DNA from: Streptomyces sp. NBC_00425
GTDB lineage: Bacteria > Actinomycetota > Actinomycetes > Streptomycetales > Streptomycetaceae
Direction: 5' to 3'
DNA: 64,000 nt
Assembly (NCBI RefSeq): GCF_036030735.1
Contig: NZ_CP107928.1
Span: forward strand, 6,014,001 to 6,078,000
Of this stretch, positions 54,211-62,737 are shown piece by piece. The notes beneath the pieces were generated by a model. The model saw only the letters and a list, made by a program, of their open reading frames with translations, was not told the DNA's origin and ran no database searches. Position 1 is the stretch's first letter, and the number at the start of each line of letters is the position of its first letter. Made by a program: the position numbers and the translations under genes.

Positions 54211-54909
54211 ATGTCCGTTTTCGCCAGCCTGGTCGAGCACCTCGCCGACCTGCTCCAGCCCCTGTTCGGCGCCGCCGCCGCGGCCGCCGCGATCGTCCTG
54301 TTCACCGCGCTCGTACGGCTCCTCGTCCACCCGCTGTCCCGCGCGGCAGCCCGCGGGCAGAAGGCCCGCACCGCCCTGCAGCCGAGGATCGCCGAACTGC
54401 GCGGCAAGCACGCCGAGGACCCCGAACGGCTCCGGAAGGCCGTGCTGGAACTGCACGCCGCGGAAAAGGTGTCGCCGCTCTCCGGCTGTCTGCCGAGTCT
54501 GCTCCAGGCTCCCGCGTTCTTCGTGCTCTACCACCTCTTCTCCAGCACCTCCATCGGCGGTGAACGCAACGGGCTGCTCGGCCACCGGCTGTTCGACGCA
54601 CCCCTCGGCGACCACTGGGCGGACGCGCTCGCCGGAGGCGGCCCGGTCGGCGGGGCCGGACTGGTCTACCTCGCGCTGTTCACCGTCGTGGCCGTGGTCG
54701 CCACCTTCAACTACCTGCGCGCCAGGCGGATGCCGCTGCCCGTGACCGGCGGCCAGGAGGTGCCCGGGGCAGGCGCCCTCACCAGGGTCATGCCGTTCAT
54801 GTCGTTCTTCACCCTGGTCACCGTGGCGGTCGTCCCGCTGGCCGCCGCGCTGTACGTGATCACGTCGACGACGTGGAGCGCGGTCGAACGGGCCGTCCTC
54901 TACCGATGA
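54211..54909 (+). CDS. YidC/Oxa1 family membrane insertase, short paralogue
   Basis: The 232-residue protein has the YidC/Oxa1 core: LFTALVRLLVHPLSRAAARGQ, the LQPRIAELRGKHAEDPERLRK loop and PLSGCLPSLLQAPAFFVLYH. The expected five-helix pattern is met. It is shorter than the housekeeping YidC, lacks the long N-terminal domain of the Gram-negative protein and is probably a second, specialised insertase. The start is ATG 54211. Confidence 0.9.
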   Translation: MSVFASLVEHLADLLQPLFGAAAAAAAIVLFTALVRLLVHPLSRAAARGQKARTALQPRIAELRGKHAEDPERLRKAVLELHAAEKVSPLSGCLPSLLQAPAFFVLYHLFSSTSIGGERNGLLGHRLFDAPLGDHWADALAGGGPVGGAGLVYLALFTVVAVVATFNYLRARRMPLPVTGGQEVPGAGALTRVMPFMSFFTLVTVAVVPLAAALYVITSTTWSAVERAVLYR

Positions 54910-55058
54910 CCGTCCCGCACGCGTCCGTCCGGTGACGGTCCGGACGGTCCAGTACGTGAACCGGGTATTGCGGAGCGGACGCGGAGCTTGGACGATCGAC
55001 CAGTCCTCCGATGGCTGCACCCTTCGGAGGGCGCCCGCGATCCAGGGAGACGATCACC

Positions 55059-55916
55059 ATGAAGTTGCTGCGAGTCGGTGCGAAGGGAACGGAGCGTCCC
55101 GCGCTGCTCGACTCCGAGGGGGTCCTGCGGGACCTCTCCGGGGTCGTCCGGGACATCGACGGGGCGCTGCTCGCCGACGACGCGGCGCTCGGCCGGGTCC
55201 GGGCCGCCGCCGAGTCCGGGGCCCTGCCGGCGCTGGACGCCGCCGGGCTGCGGATCGGGCCGCCGCTGGCCCGGATCGGCAAGATCGTGTGCATCGGGCT
55301 GAACTACCACGACCACGCCCGGGAGACCGGGGCCGAGCCGCCCGCCGAGCCCGTGATCTTCTTCAAGGCGGCGGACACCGTCGTCGGGCCGCACGACACC
55401 GTGCTGATCCCGCGCGGGTCCGTCAAGACGGACTGGGAGGTGGAGCTGGCCGTCGTCGTAGGGCGGACGGCCCGCTACCTGGAGTCCGCCGAGGAGGGGC
55501 TCGCGCACGTCGCCGGGTACGCGGTGGCGCACGACGTGTCCGAGCGGGAGTTCCAGATCGAGCGCGGCGGGACCTGGGACAAGGGCAAGAACTGCGAGAC
55601 GTTCAACCCGCTGGGGCCGTGGCTGGTGACGGCGGACGAGATCGCCGACCCGCAGGACCTCTCCCTGAGGCTCTGGGTCAACGGCGAGCTGAAGCAGGAC
55701 GGCACGACGGCCGAGCAGATCTTCGCCGTCGGGGAGGTCGTGCGGTACGTCAGCCGGTTCATGACGCTGTACCCCGGGGACGTGATCAACACGGGGACGC
55801 CGGCCGGGGTGGCTCTCGGGGCGCCCGACCCGAAGCCGTTCCTGCGGGGCGGGGACGTGGTGGAACTGGAGATCTCGGGGCTGGGGCGGCAGCGGCAGGT
55901 GTTCGCCGTCGCGTAG
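55059..55916 (+). CDS. Fumarylacetoacetate hydrolase (FAH) family enzyme
   Basis: The 285-residue enzyme has CIGLNYHDHARETG, the metal-site segment DWEVELAVV, AHDVSEREFQ, FNPLGPWLV and LYPGDVINTGTPAG, the FAH pattern found in ureidoglycolate lyase and 2-hydroxyhepta-2,4-diene-1,7-dioate isomerases. The reaction is metal-dependent C-C or C-N bond cleavage; the substrate cannot be set. The ATG at 55059 follows AGGGAGACG. Confidence 0.93.
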   Translation: MKLLRVGAKGTERPALLDSEGVLRDLSGVVRDIDGALLADDAALGRVRAAAESGALPALDAAGLRIGPPLARIGKIVCIGLNYHDHARETGAEPPAEPVIFFKAADTVVGPHDTVLIPRGSVKTDWEVELAVVVGRTARYLESAEEGLAHVAGYAVAHDVSEREFQIERGGTWDKGKNCETFNPLGPWLVTADEIADPQDLSLRLWVNGELKQDGTTAEQIFAVGEVVRYVSRFMTLYPGDVINTGTPAGVALGAPDPKPFLRGGDVVELEISGLGRQRQVFAVA

Positions 55917-55944
55917 CGCTCCGCTGGGTCGGTGGGGGGACTGC

Positions 55945-56150
55945 GGGGCAGGGGCAGGGGCAGGGGCAGGGGTGCGTTGGTCGTCGGGTGCGGGCGGGGA
56001 GTGGCTGGTCGCGCGGTTCCCCGCGCCCCTGGGGGTTGCACAGCCGTGGGTGTCACGGCCGCCCGCACCCCCCGGGGAATTGCACAGCCGTGAGTGTCAC
56101 GGGCGTCCGCGCCCCTAGGGGGTTGCTCGGGCCTGGGTGTCGCCGTCCCG
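55945..56150. repeat. Hexamer tract and Streptomyces-type intergenic repeat
   Basis: Four tandem GGGGCA units (55945-55968) precede three degenerate GC-rich hairpin-like units. Two of them share TTGCACAGCCGTG and TGTCACGG at 56036 and 56080, 44 bases apart. The GGTCGCGCGGTTCCCCGCG element with CCCCTGGGGGTTGC is a short sequence found between many Streptomyces genes. It lies between the convergent FAH and UPF0303 genes. Confidence 0.75.
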
Positions 56151-56165
56151 CGCCCCCGCGGTCCG

Positions 56166-56672
56166 TTACAGGTATTTCTCCAGGAACTGTTCCAGGGCGG
56201 CCACCACGAAGCGGTGGTCCTCGAGCTGGGGGAGGCCCGAGACCGTCACCGCGCCGACGATGCCCACGCCCTCCACGTTGATCGGGAAGGAGCCGCCGTG
56301 GGCCGCATAGGCGTCCGGGTCGAGGCGGGAGGATTCCTCGAAGGTCGTCCCCCTGGCGCGGAAGCGGGAGCCCACCAGGTACGACGAGGCGCCGAAGCGT
56401 TCCACCACCCGGCGCTTGCGGGCGATCCAGGCGTCGTTGTCGGGGGTCGAGCCGGGCAGGGCGGCGTGGAAGAGCTGCTGGCCGGTCCGGTGGATGTCGA
56501 CGGCCACCGGCGCCTGGCGCTCGCGGGCCAGCTCCACCAGCAGCGAGCCGAGGGCCCACGCGTCGTCGTGGGTGAACTGGCGGAAGACCAGCCGGCGTTC
56601 CTGGGTCTGCAGTTCCTCCAGGGTCGGGGTGATCTCCGGAGTGAACTTCGGGGTGATCTCGTGGGTGCCCAT
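56166..56672 (-). CDS. UPF0303 (heme-degrading-domain-like) protein
   Basis: The 168-residue protein has FRQFTHDDAWALGSLLVELA, PVAVDIHRTGQQLFHAALPG, and DPDAYAAHGGSFPINVEGVG, the UPF0303 pattern shared with the GlcG/HbpS-like fold. It is last in a two-gene leftward unit; its ATG overlaps the stop of the oxidoreductase (TAATG). Some family members bind haem or small ligands; here the function is unknown. Confidence 0.9.
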   Translation of the reverse strand: MGTHEITPKFTPEITPTLEELQTQERRLVFRQFTHDDAWALGSLLVELARERQAPVAVDIHRTGQQLFHAALPGSTPDNDAWIARKRRVVERFGASSYLVGSRFRARGTTFEESSRLDPDAYAAHGGSFPINVEGVGIVGAVTVSGLPQLEDHRFVVAALEQFLEKYL

Positions 56673-57769
56673 TACAGCGTCACCGCCACCTTGTCTCGTG
56701 CCGATCGGCGGGCCGCCTCCAGGACGTCGAGGGCGGCGGCCGCCTCGACGGCGGTCACCGGGCCCGGGCCGCCGTCGATCAGTGCCTTGGTCACCGCAGC
56801 GTAGTAGGCCGGGTAGTCGCCGGGGAGGGTCTGTTCGGGGCGTCCGCCGCCGGTCGACGGGGACTCGCCGGCGCCGACCCGGCCCCACAGCTCCTCCGGT
56901 TCCGTGCCCCAGTCCGCGCCCTGCGCCCGGCCGTCGGGCCGCAGGCCCTCGCGCAGCGCCGCCTCCTGCGGGTCCAGGCCGTACTTCACGTACCCCGCCT
57001 TCGAGCCCAGCACCCGGAAGCGCGGGCCGAGTTGGGCGGTCGTGGCGGAGACGTACAGGTGGGAGCGGACGCCGTTCGCGTGGGTGAGCGCGATGAACGT
57101 GTCGTCGTCGGTCTCCGCGCCCGGCCGGCGGACGTCCGCCTCGGCGTACACGAGGACCGCCGGGCCGAAGAGCACCAGCGCCTGGTCGACGACATGGCTG
57201 CCGAGGTCGTAGAGCAGACCTCCGATCTCTGTCGGGTCGCCGGACTCCCGCCAGCCGCCCTTCGGCAGCGGCCGCCACCGCTCGAACCGCGACTCGAAGC
57301 GCTGGACGTCGCCCAGCGCGCCCTCGTCCAGCAGCTTGCGCAGGGTCAGGAAGTCGTTGTCCCAGCGGCGGTTCTGGAAGACGGAGAGGAGCAGTCCGCG
57401 CTCTTCGGCCAGGGCGGCCAGCGCACGGGCCTCGGCCGCCGTGCCCGCGACCGGCTTGTCGACGACGACCGGCAGACCGGCCTCGAGGGCGGCGGTGGCG
57501 AGCGGCACGTGTGTCCTGTTCGGGGACGCGACGACGACCAGGTCCAGCTCGCCGGCCCGGGCGAGGAGGTCGTCGGGGCCGGCGACGAGGCGCACGTCCG
57601 GGAACTCGGCGCGGGCCTGCTCCTGCCGCTCCGGGTTCGAGGTGACCACCGTGTCGAGCGCGAGGCCTTCGGTGGCGGCGATCAGCGGGGCGTGGAAGAC
57701 GGAGCCCGCGAGGCCGTAGCCGATCAGGCCCACACGCAGAGGAGTCTCGCCAGTCTTGCGTCCAGTCAT
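56672..57769 (-). CDS. Gfo/Idh/MocA family oxidoreductase
   Basis: The 365-residue NAD(P)-dependent dehydrogenase has a Rossmann start LRVGLIGYGLAGSVFH, VVASPNRTH and VDKPVAGTAAEARAL, the Lys of the EKP-like motif. It probably oxidises a sugar or cyclitol. The ATG at 57769 directly precedes the Rossmann strand. The palindrome at 57776-57802 lies just upstream, between this gene and the divergent ROK regulator, so ROK control is likely. Confidence 0.93.
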   Translation of the reverse strand: MTGRKTGETPLRVGLIGYGLAGSVFHAPLIAATEGLALDTVVTSNPERQEQARAEFPDVRLVAGPDDLLARAGELDLVVVASPNRTHVPLATAALEAGLPVVVDKPVAGTAAEARALAALAEERGLLLSVFQNRRWDNDFLTLRKLLDEGALGDVQRFESRFERWRPLPKGGWRESGDPTEIGGLLYDLGSHVVDQALVLFGPAVLVYAEADVRRPGAETDDDTFIALTHANGVRSHLYVSATTAQLGPRFRVLGSKAGYVKYGLDPQEAALREGLRPDGRAQGADWGTEPEELWGRVGAGESPSTGGGRPEQTLPGDYPAYYAAVTKALIDGGPGPVTAVEAAAALDVLEAARRSARDKVAVTL

Positions 57770-57775
57770 GCGCCC

Positions 57776-57802
57776 CACTTTCGCAACACTGTTGCCAAAG
57801 TG
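57776..57802. promoter_or_regulatory. ROK-type operator palindrome
   Basis: CACTTTCGCAACA, one base, TGTTGCCAAAGTG is a 27-bp inverted repeat with one mismatch in 13-bp arms. It lies between the divergent oxidoreductase and ROK genes and resembles the TTTGGCAACA-like sites bound by ROK/NagC regulators. Confidence 0.8.
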
Positions 57803-57825
57803 CAAGCAGGGGGGAGAATGACCTC

Positions 57826-58932
57826 GTGAACAGGACGAACGGCGGCGGCCGCCCGACCGGTGTGAACCTGCCGGGTCTGCGCAGCCACAACACCGCGCTC
57901 GTGCTCGACCTGCTGCGCACGGCCGGTCCGGACGGCATCAGCAGACTCGAGCTCGCCGAGCGGACCGGCCTCACCCCGCAGGCCGTCAGCAAGATCACCG
58001 CTCGGCTGCGGGAGGAGGGGCTGGCGGCGGAGGCGGGCCGGCGCGCGTCGACCGGCGGCAAGCCGCGCACGGTCCTGCGGCTGGTTCCCGGCGCCGGCCA
58101 CGCCGTCGGCGTCCACCTCGACCGGGACGAGCTGAGAGCGGTGCTGGTCGATCTCGACGGGACCGTGGTGGCGGAGCGGCGTGTGCCGGTGGACCTGGGC
58201 GCGGGCGCGGAGGCGGTGCTGGGGGCGGTCGTCCGGGAGGCCGGACCGCTGGGCCGGACCGCGGGCGGCACCCTCTTCGGCGTCGGCGTGGCGCTGCCCG
58301 GTCCGCTCGACCACAGCCACGGGGTGCTGCACCGGATCACCGGTTTCCCCGAGTGGGACGGCTTCCCGCTGCGGGACGCGCTGGCGACGCGGCTCGGGGC
58401 GCCGGTCGTCGTCGACAAGGACACCAACGCCGTCGCGCTCGGACTCGCCGTCGGCGGGGAGCGCGGCTCCTTCGCCTGTCTGCACCTCGGCACCGGCCTC
58501 GGCGCGGGCCTGGTGATCGGCGGGACCGTGCACCGGGGCGCGCGCACCGGCGCGGGGGAGTTCGGGCACCAGGTCGTGCAGCTGGACGGACCGCCGTGCC
58601 CGTGCGGCAACCGGGGGTGCGTCGAGGCGCTGTGCCTGGCCGCCCTCGCCCGGGGGGACGTGGGCGAGGCGGCGCGGGTGCTGGGGGTCGCCGCCGCGAA
58701 CCTGGCGGGACTGCTCGACATCGACGCCGTCCTGCTGGGCGGCCGGACCGTCGCGGCCGACCCCGAGCCCTTCCTGCGCGGTGTGGCCGCCGTCCTCGAC
58801 ACCCACGCCCGCCGTGAGGGCGCCCCGCAGAACGCCGTGCCGGTGCGGCTCGCCCCCGGCGGTCCGCGCAACGTGGCGGAGGGCGCCGCCCAGCTCCTTC
58901 TGGCCCCCCTGTTCGGCCGCGGGGCCGGCTGA
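57826..58932 (+). CDS. ROK family transcriptional regulator
   Basis: The 368-residue protein has an N-terminal winged HTH (ISRLELAERTGLTPQAVSKI) and a ROK sugar-kinase-like domain with GVGVALPGPLDH, LHLGTGLGAGLVIGG, and the zinc motif GHQVVQLDGPPCPCGNRGCV. Typically such proteins repress sugar genes until a sugar or phosphosugar binds. The GTG at 57826 is preceded by GGGGGAGAA. It is likely to repress the adjacent oxidoreductase-UPF0303 pair. Confidence 0.94.
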   Translation: MNRTNGGGRPTGVNLPGLRSHNTALVLDLLRTAGPDGISRLELAERTGLTPQAVSKITARLREEGLAAEAGRRASTGGKPRTVLRLVPGAGHAVGVHLDRDELRAVLVDLDGTVVAERRVPVDLGAGAEAVLGAVVREAGPLGRTAGGTLFGVGVALPGPLDHSHGVLHRITGFPEWDGFPLRDALATRLGAPVVVDKDTNAVALGLAVGGERGSFACLHLGTGLGAGLVIGGTVHRGARTGAGEFGHQVVQLDGPPCPCGNRGCVEALCLAALARGDVGEAARVLGVAAANLAGLLDIDAVLLGGRTVAADPEPFLRGVAAVLDTHARREGAPQNAVPVRLAPGGPRNVAEGAAQLLLAPLFGRGAG

Positions 58933-59232
58933 GCGGACCGCCGGGCACGCCCCTGGTGCCCCGCGGGTGAGCCTGTAGCGCCCTGCGAGTCCGGGACCCC
59001 TGGTGAGCCCGGAGCGCATGGTGGGTCCGGGACCCCTGGTGAGTCCGGAGCGCCGGTGGGCACGGGAGCCTGGTGGGTCCGGTGCGCCCGGAACCCCTGG
59101 TGAGCCCCGGTGAGCCCCCGGCGCACGGGCGCCCCCCACCGGCCGGGCGTCTCCGCCGAACGAGGGGATGCGCGTGGGTGTGCGGTGTGGCGGAGGCGGT
59201 CCGGTCGGATCATCGTGCAGGCTCACGTGTTC
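58933..59232. repeat. Imperfect tandem repeats between ROK and the LARTG gene
   Basis: A 27-base unit (CCGGGACCCCTGGTGAG then TCCGGAGCGC, with one base change) occurs at 58991-59017 and 59027-59053, period 36, and more weakly up to about 59115. No gene is supported here. The first part downstream of the ROK stop holds nothing clear. Confidence 0.7.
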
Positions 59233-60135
59233 ATGCGACTGTGCCCGCCTGTCTCCCTCTGTCTCGCCGCGGCCGCCGCCCTCCTCCCCGTGCCCGCGTA
59301 CGCGGAAGCCGGACCGGGTTGTGCCGGCTCCGGCGCCGACGGCTTCCCGCTCACCACCCGTCTGCACGGCGGTCCCGACTCCTACCGGCCGGGCGGCGGA
59401 TTCGGCGCCTGGTATCTCGACCTCACCAACACCACTCGCCGTACCTGCGACGGCGTTCATCCGGTCGTCGTCCTGGTCGACGCCGGACACCAGCTGAAAC
59501 CGGATCAGCCGCGCCTGGAGTTCTACGCCGACGGACGGGCGCACCCGGTCCGCTTCGAGACCACCGACGAGGACGAACTGGTCGGCGTCCTCGCCGACGA
59601 GCAGGGGGCCGGCGGCTTCGCCGGGTTCCGTGTGGGCCCCGGCCGGACCCTCACGGTGAAGCTGCGGCTGGCCCTCGCCCCGGACACCGCCCCCAACGTC
59701 GTCACCGCCAACGCGGCCGTCGTCCAGCGGCACGGTGACGACGGCGACTGGGTCGGCCAGTCGAACGACTACCGCTTCGCCGTCGGGACCGCGCCCGCCA
59801 CCCCGCCCGAAGCGGAACCCGAACCCGACTCCGAACCCGACTCCGGACGCGACTCCGAGCGCGGCACCGAACCCGGCGCCGACCCGCAGGCCGGGAAGGC
59901 CGAGGCGGGTTCCGGTTCGGCCGCCCCGCATTCCGCGTCCCCAGCGACGCCCTCCCCGCACCCCGCGACGCCCTCCCCGCACCCCTCCGCCGCCGACCCC
60001 GGCGCGCTCTCCCTCGCCGACGAGGCCGCGGAGCTGGCCCGCACCGGCCTGTCCTCGCCCACCGCTCTCGGCGTCGTCGGCGGCGGCTTCCTGCTCGTCG
60101 GCGCCGCCCTGCTGCTGGCCCGCCGGCGACGCTGA
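59233..60135 (+). CDS. Secreted protein with LARTG sorting signal
   Basis: The 300-residue protein has a signal peptide (cleavage near PAYA), a beta-rich mature domain, then a Pro/Glu/Ser-rich wall-spanning region with repeated PATPSPHP units. It ends with LARTG, a hydrophobic segment (GVVGGGFLLVGAALLLA) and RRRR. LAxTG is the motif of class E sortases in Streptomyces, so this is a probable wall-anchored surface protein. The ATG at 59233 is the nearest to the signal peptide. Confidence 0.88.
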   Translation: MRLCPPVSLCLAAAAALLPVPAYAEAGPGCAGSGADGFPLTTRLHGGPDSYRPGGGFGAWYLDLTNTTRRTCDGVHPVVVLVDAGHQLKPDQPRLEFYADGRAHPVRFETTDEDELVGVLADEQGAGGFAGFRVGPGRTLTVKLRLALAPDTAPNVVTANAAVVQRHGDDGDWVGQSNDYRFAVGTAPATPPEAEPEPDSEPDSGRDSERGTEPGADPQAGKAEAGSGSAAPHSASPATPSPHPATPSPHPSAADPGALSLADEAAELARTGLSSPTALGVVGGGFLLVGAALLLARRRR

Positions 60136-60261
60136 CCTCGGGGGACGCGTCCCAGCAGGTGGACGGCCCGGAAGCGGCCATTCCCCAAGATCGGCCCTGT
60201 GATTAGGCTGGGGCGCGCACGCAGCGACTGCGTCCTCGCGCACGGCAGGGAGATCCCGCAC

Positions 60262-61041
60262 ATGGCAGACCGCAAGCCCATCGAGTCGTGGCTCACCGAC
60301 ATGGACGGTGTGCTCATCCACGAGGGCGTGCCGATCCCCGGCGCCGACGCCTTCCTGAAGAAGCTGCGGGAGTCCGGCAAGCCCTTCCTCGTCCTGACCA
60401 ACAACTCGATCTACACCCCGCGCGACCTGCACGCCCGGCTGCGGCGGATGGGTCTGGACGTGCCGATCGACAACATCTGGACCTCCGCGCTGGCCACCGC
60501 CCAGTTCCTCGGCGACCAGCGGCCGGAGGGCACGGCGTACGTCATCGGCGAGGCGGGGCTGACCACCGCGCTGCACGACATCGGTTACGTGCTCACCGAC
60601 CACGAGCCCGACTACGTCGTGCTCGGCGAGACCCGCACCTACTCCTTCGAGGCGATGACGAAGGCGGTCCGCCTCATCAACGACGGCGCGCGTTTCATCT
60701 GCACCAACCCGGACGAGACGGGCCCCTCCGCCGAGGGCGCGCTGCCCGCCACGGGGGCCGTCGCCGCGCTGATCACCAAGGCGACCGGCAAGAATCCGTA
60801 CTTCGCGGGCAAGCCGAACCCGCTGATGATGCGCACCGGACTGAACGCCATCGGCGCCCACTCCGAGACCAGCGCGATGATCGGCGACCGCATGGACACC
60901 GACGTGCTGGCGGGCATGGAGGCCGGCATGCAGACGTTCCTGGTGCTCACCGGTCTGACCAGGCCGGAGCAGGTCGAGGACTTCCCCTACCGGCCGTCGA
61001 AGATCGTGGACTCGATCGCGGACCTCGTCGACCGGGTCTGA
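60262..61041 (+). CDS. HAD-IIA family phosphatase (NagD-like)
   Basis: The 259-residue enzyme has the nucleophile motif WLTDMDGVLIHEG, LTNNS, PNPLMM-like FAGKPNPLMM and the closing MIGDRMDTDVLAGM. These are the class-IIA HAD motifs with a C2 cap, as in NagD and p-nitrophenyl phosphatases. It dephosphorylates small metabolites such as nucleotides or sugars. The ATG at 60262 follows GCAGGGAGATC. Confidence 0.95.
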   Translation: MADRKPIESWLTDMDGVLIHEGVPIPGADAFLKKLRESGKPFLVLTNNSIYTPRDLHARLRRMGLDVPIDNIWTSALATAQFLGDQRPEGTAYVIGEAGLTTALHDIGYVLTDHEPDYVVLGETRTYSFEAMTKAVRLINDGARFICTNPDETGPSAEGALPATGAVAALITKATGKNPYFAGKPNPLMMRTGLNAIGAHSETSAMIGDRMDTDVLAGMEAGMQTFLVLTGLTRPEQVEDFPYRPSKIVDSIADLVDRV

Positions 61042-61145
61042 AACCCGCGGCGTCGTGCCTGCCACCCGTACGGAGCAGTGAAAACCCGCCAGGGGATGCG
61101 CCGGGCGGCCCGGCGGGGGACTCTCCAGAGAGCTGGAGGTTCACG

Positions 61146-61760
61146 ATGAGTTCACTCAAGGTCACTCTCTGTTCTGGTGTCGCGGCCGCCGTCGCGGCGC
61201 TCGTCCCCGCGGTGCTCGTCCCCATGGCGTACGCCCCGGAGGCCCGCGCCTCGGGCGACGGCGGCAGCGTCTCGGTCACACCGTCCAGGCCCGCGCCCGG
61301 CGCCGAGATCACGCTGAAGGTCACGGGTTGCGCCGGCCGCACGGCCACCGCGACCTCGGACGCCTTCGTCGCGGACGCACGGCTCAGCGGTTCGGGCGGC
61401 TCGCTCGTCGGCGACACCCGGGTCCGCTCCTCGGTCGCGGCCGGCGCCTACGACGTCCGGATCACCTGCGTCGACTTCACGGTCAAGGGCCGGATCAGCG
61501 TCGTCGTCCCGTCGCCCGCCGAGCCGTCGCGGCCGCGGGAGTCGTCGGACTCCCCGGTGCGGGACGCCCCGACGGTCGCCGCCTCTCCCGTCGCCCCGGT
61601 TCGCGCGGGCGGCGGCGGTACGGCTCCGCTCGCCGCCGTGGAGGAGGCGCGGGTGGACGGCCCGGGCGCGGTGCAGGCGGTCATCGGTCTGGTGCTGGCG
61701 GGCGTCGCCGCGGCCGCCGTCGTCTTCCGCGGTGTGCGGCGGAGACGCAGGACGGACTGA
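61146..61760 (+). CDS. Secreted protein in a class F sortase unit
   Basis: The 204-residue protein has a signal peptide (ending ARAS), an Ig-like beta fold with SVTPSRPAPGAEITLKVTGC and a second Cys in ITCVDF, a Pro/Ser-rich linker, and a C-terminal membrane segment (AVIGLVLAGVAAAAVVF) with an Arg-rich tail. It has no obvious LPxTG-like motif. It ends 3 bases before the class F sortase start and probably acts with it. Confidence 0.85.
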   Translation: MSSLKVTLCSGVAAAVAALVPAVLVPMAYAPEARASGDGGSVSVTPSRPAPGAEITLKVTGCAGRTATATSDAFVADARLSGSGGSLVGDTRVRSSVAAGAYDVRITCVDFTVKGRISVVVPSPAEPSRPRESSDSPVRDAPTVAASPVAPVRAGGGGTAPLAAVEEARVDGPGAVQAVIGLVLAGVAAAAVVFRGVRRRRRTD

Positions 61761-61763
61761 GCC

Positions 61764-62420
61764 GTGTCCGACCGCGAGCGCGCTTCCGGACGCTTCCTGA
61801 CCGGCCTGGCCTGGGCGGTGCTGCTGCTCGGGCTGTGGCTGTGGGGGCGTGAGGTCACCGAGGTGCGGCACGGGGCGCCCGTTCCGGCCACCGGCGACAT
61901 GGCCGCGGTGGGCCGCCCGCCGGTCGTGCTCCCGCCCGCCGTCGCGCCGTTGGGGCAGGCGCTGCCGCGGCGCGTCGACATACCCGTGCTGGGCGTGCAG
62001 GCCCCGGTCGTCGCCCGCGGCCTCGACGGGGACGGGGCCGTCGACCCGCCGCCCTTCGACCAGGCGGGCGTCGTCGGCTGGTACGCCGGCGGCGCGAAGC
62101 CCGGTGCGCGGGGCGCCGCCCTGCTGGTGGGGCACGTCGACACGGAGACCCGGCCCGCCGTCTTCTACAAGCTGAGCACGCTCCGGGGCGGCGAGACGGT
62201 CCGCGTGGTCCGGGACGACGGGAAGGTCGCCGAGTTCACGGTCGACGACGTCGAGGTCGTCCCGCGCGACCGCTTCGACGCCCGGCTCGCCTACGGCGTC
62301 CGCCGGCCGGGCCGCGCCGAACTGCGCCTCATCACCTGCGGCGGCGCTTTCGACCGAGCCGGCCACAGCTACACGGCGAACGTGATCGTGTCGGCCTACC
62401 TGACGGGCGCGAGCGCCTGA
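61764..62420 (+). CDS. Class F sortase
   Basis: The 218-residue enzyme has one N-terminal membrane span and the catalytic segments LVGHVDTETRPAVFY (His) and LRLITCGGAFDRAGH (Cys and Arg). That pattern is typical of class F sortases of actinobacteria, whose substrates are not well known. The GTG at 61764 follows the previous gene closely, so they form one operon. Confidence 0.93.
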   Translation: MSDRERASGRFLTGLAWAVLLLGLWLWGREVTEVRHGAPVPATGDMAAVGRPPVVLPPAVAPLGQALPRRVDIPVLGVQAPVVARGLDGDGAVDPPPFDQAGVVGWYAGGAKPGARGAALLVGHVDTETRPAVFYKLSTLRGGETVRVVRDDGKVAEFTVDDVEVVPRDRFDARLAYGVRRPGRAELRLITCGGAFDRAGHSYTANVIVSAYLTGASA

Positions 62421-62440
62421 CGTGATGGGGACGGGAACGA

Positions 62441-62474
62441 ACGAAGGCCCCTCGCTCTCGCGAGGGGCCTTCGT
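62441..62474. terminator. Bidirectional terminator between the sortase and tRNA-Lys
   Basis: A perfect 14-bp stem (62441-62454 with 62461-62474) and a 6-nt loop lie 20 bases after the sortase stop and 7 bases from the 3' end of the leftward tRNA. Confidence 0.9.
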
Positions 62475-62480
62475 CGTCTG

Positions 62481-62554
62481 TGCGCCGCCAGGGACTCGAA
62501 CCCCGGACCCGCTGATTAAGAGTCAGCTGCTCTAACCAACTGAGCTAGCGGCGC
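62481..62554 (-). tRNA. tRNA-Lys (anticodon CUU)
   Basis: The reverse strand gives 74 nt with acceptor arms GCGCCGC/GCGGCGC, D-loop AGCTCAGTTGGTTAGAGC, anticodon stem-loop CTGACTCTTAATCAG (loop CTCTTAA, anticodon CUU), and T-loop GGGGTTCGAGTCCC. The discriminator is A; CCA is not encoded. Confidence 0.97.
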
Positions 62555-62737
62555 TTGCACTGACTCCGTAACTCTACAGGACCCCGGAGGGTGCCTCCGA
62601 CCGTCCGGGGCGCCGGGCGCCGGGAGAGCGCCGCTTACATCATTCGGACCGTCAGCATGCGCGTCGACAAGACGGTTGAGAAACTGGCGAACGTGAGCAG
62701 TCGCGGACATTTCCAGCTGAGGTGTGAGGGGAATCGC

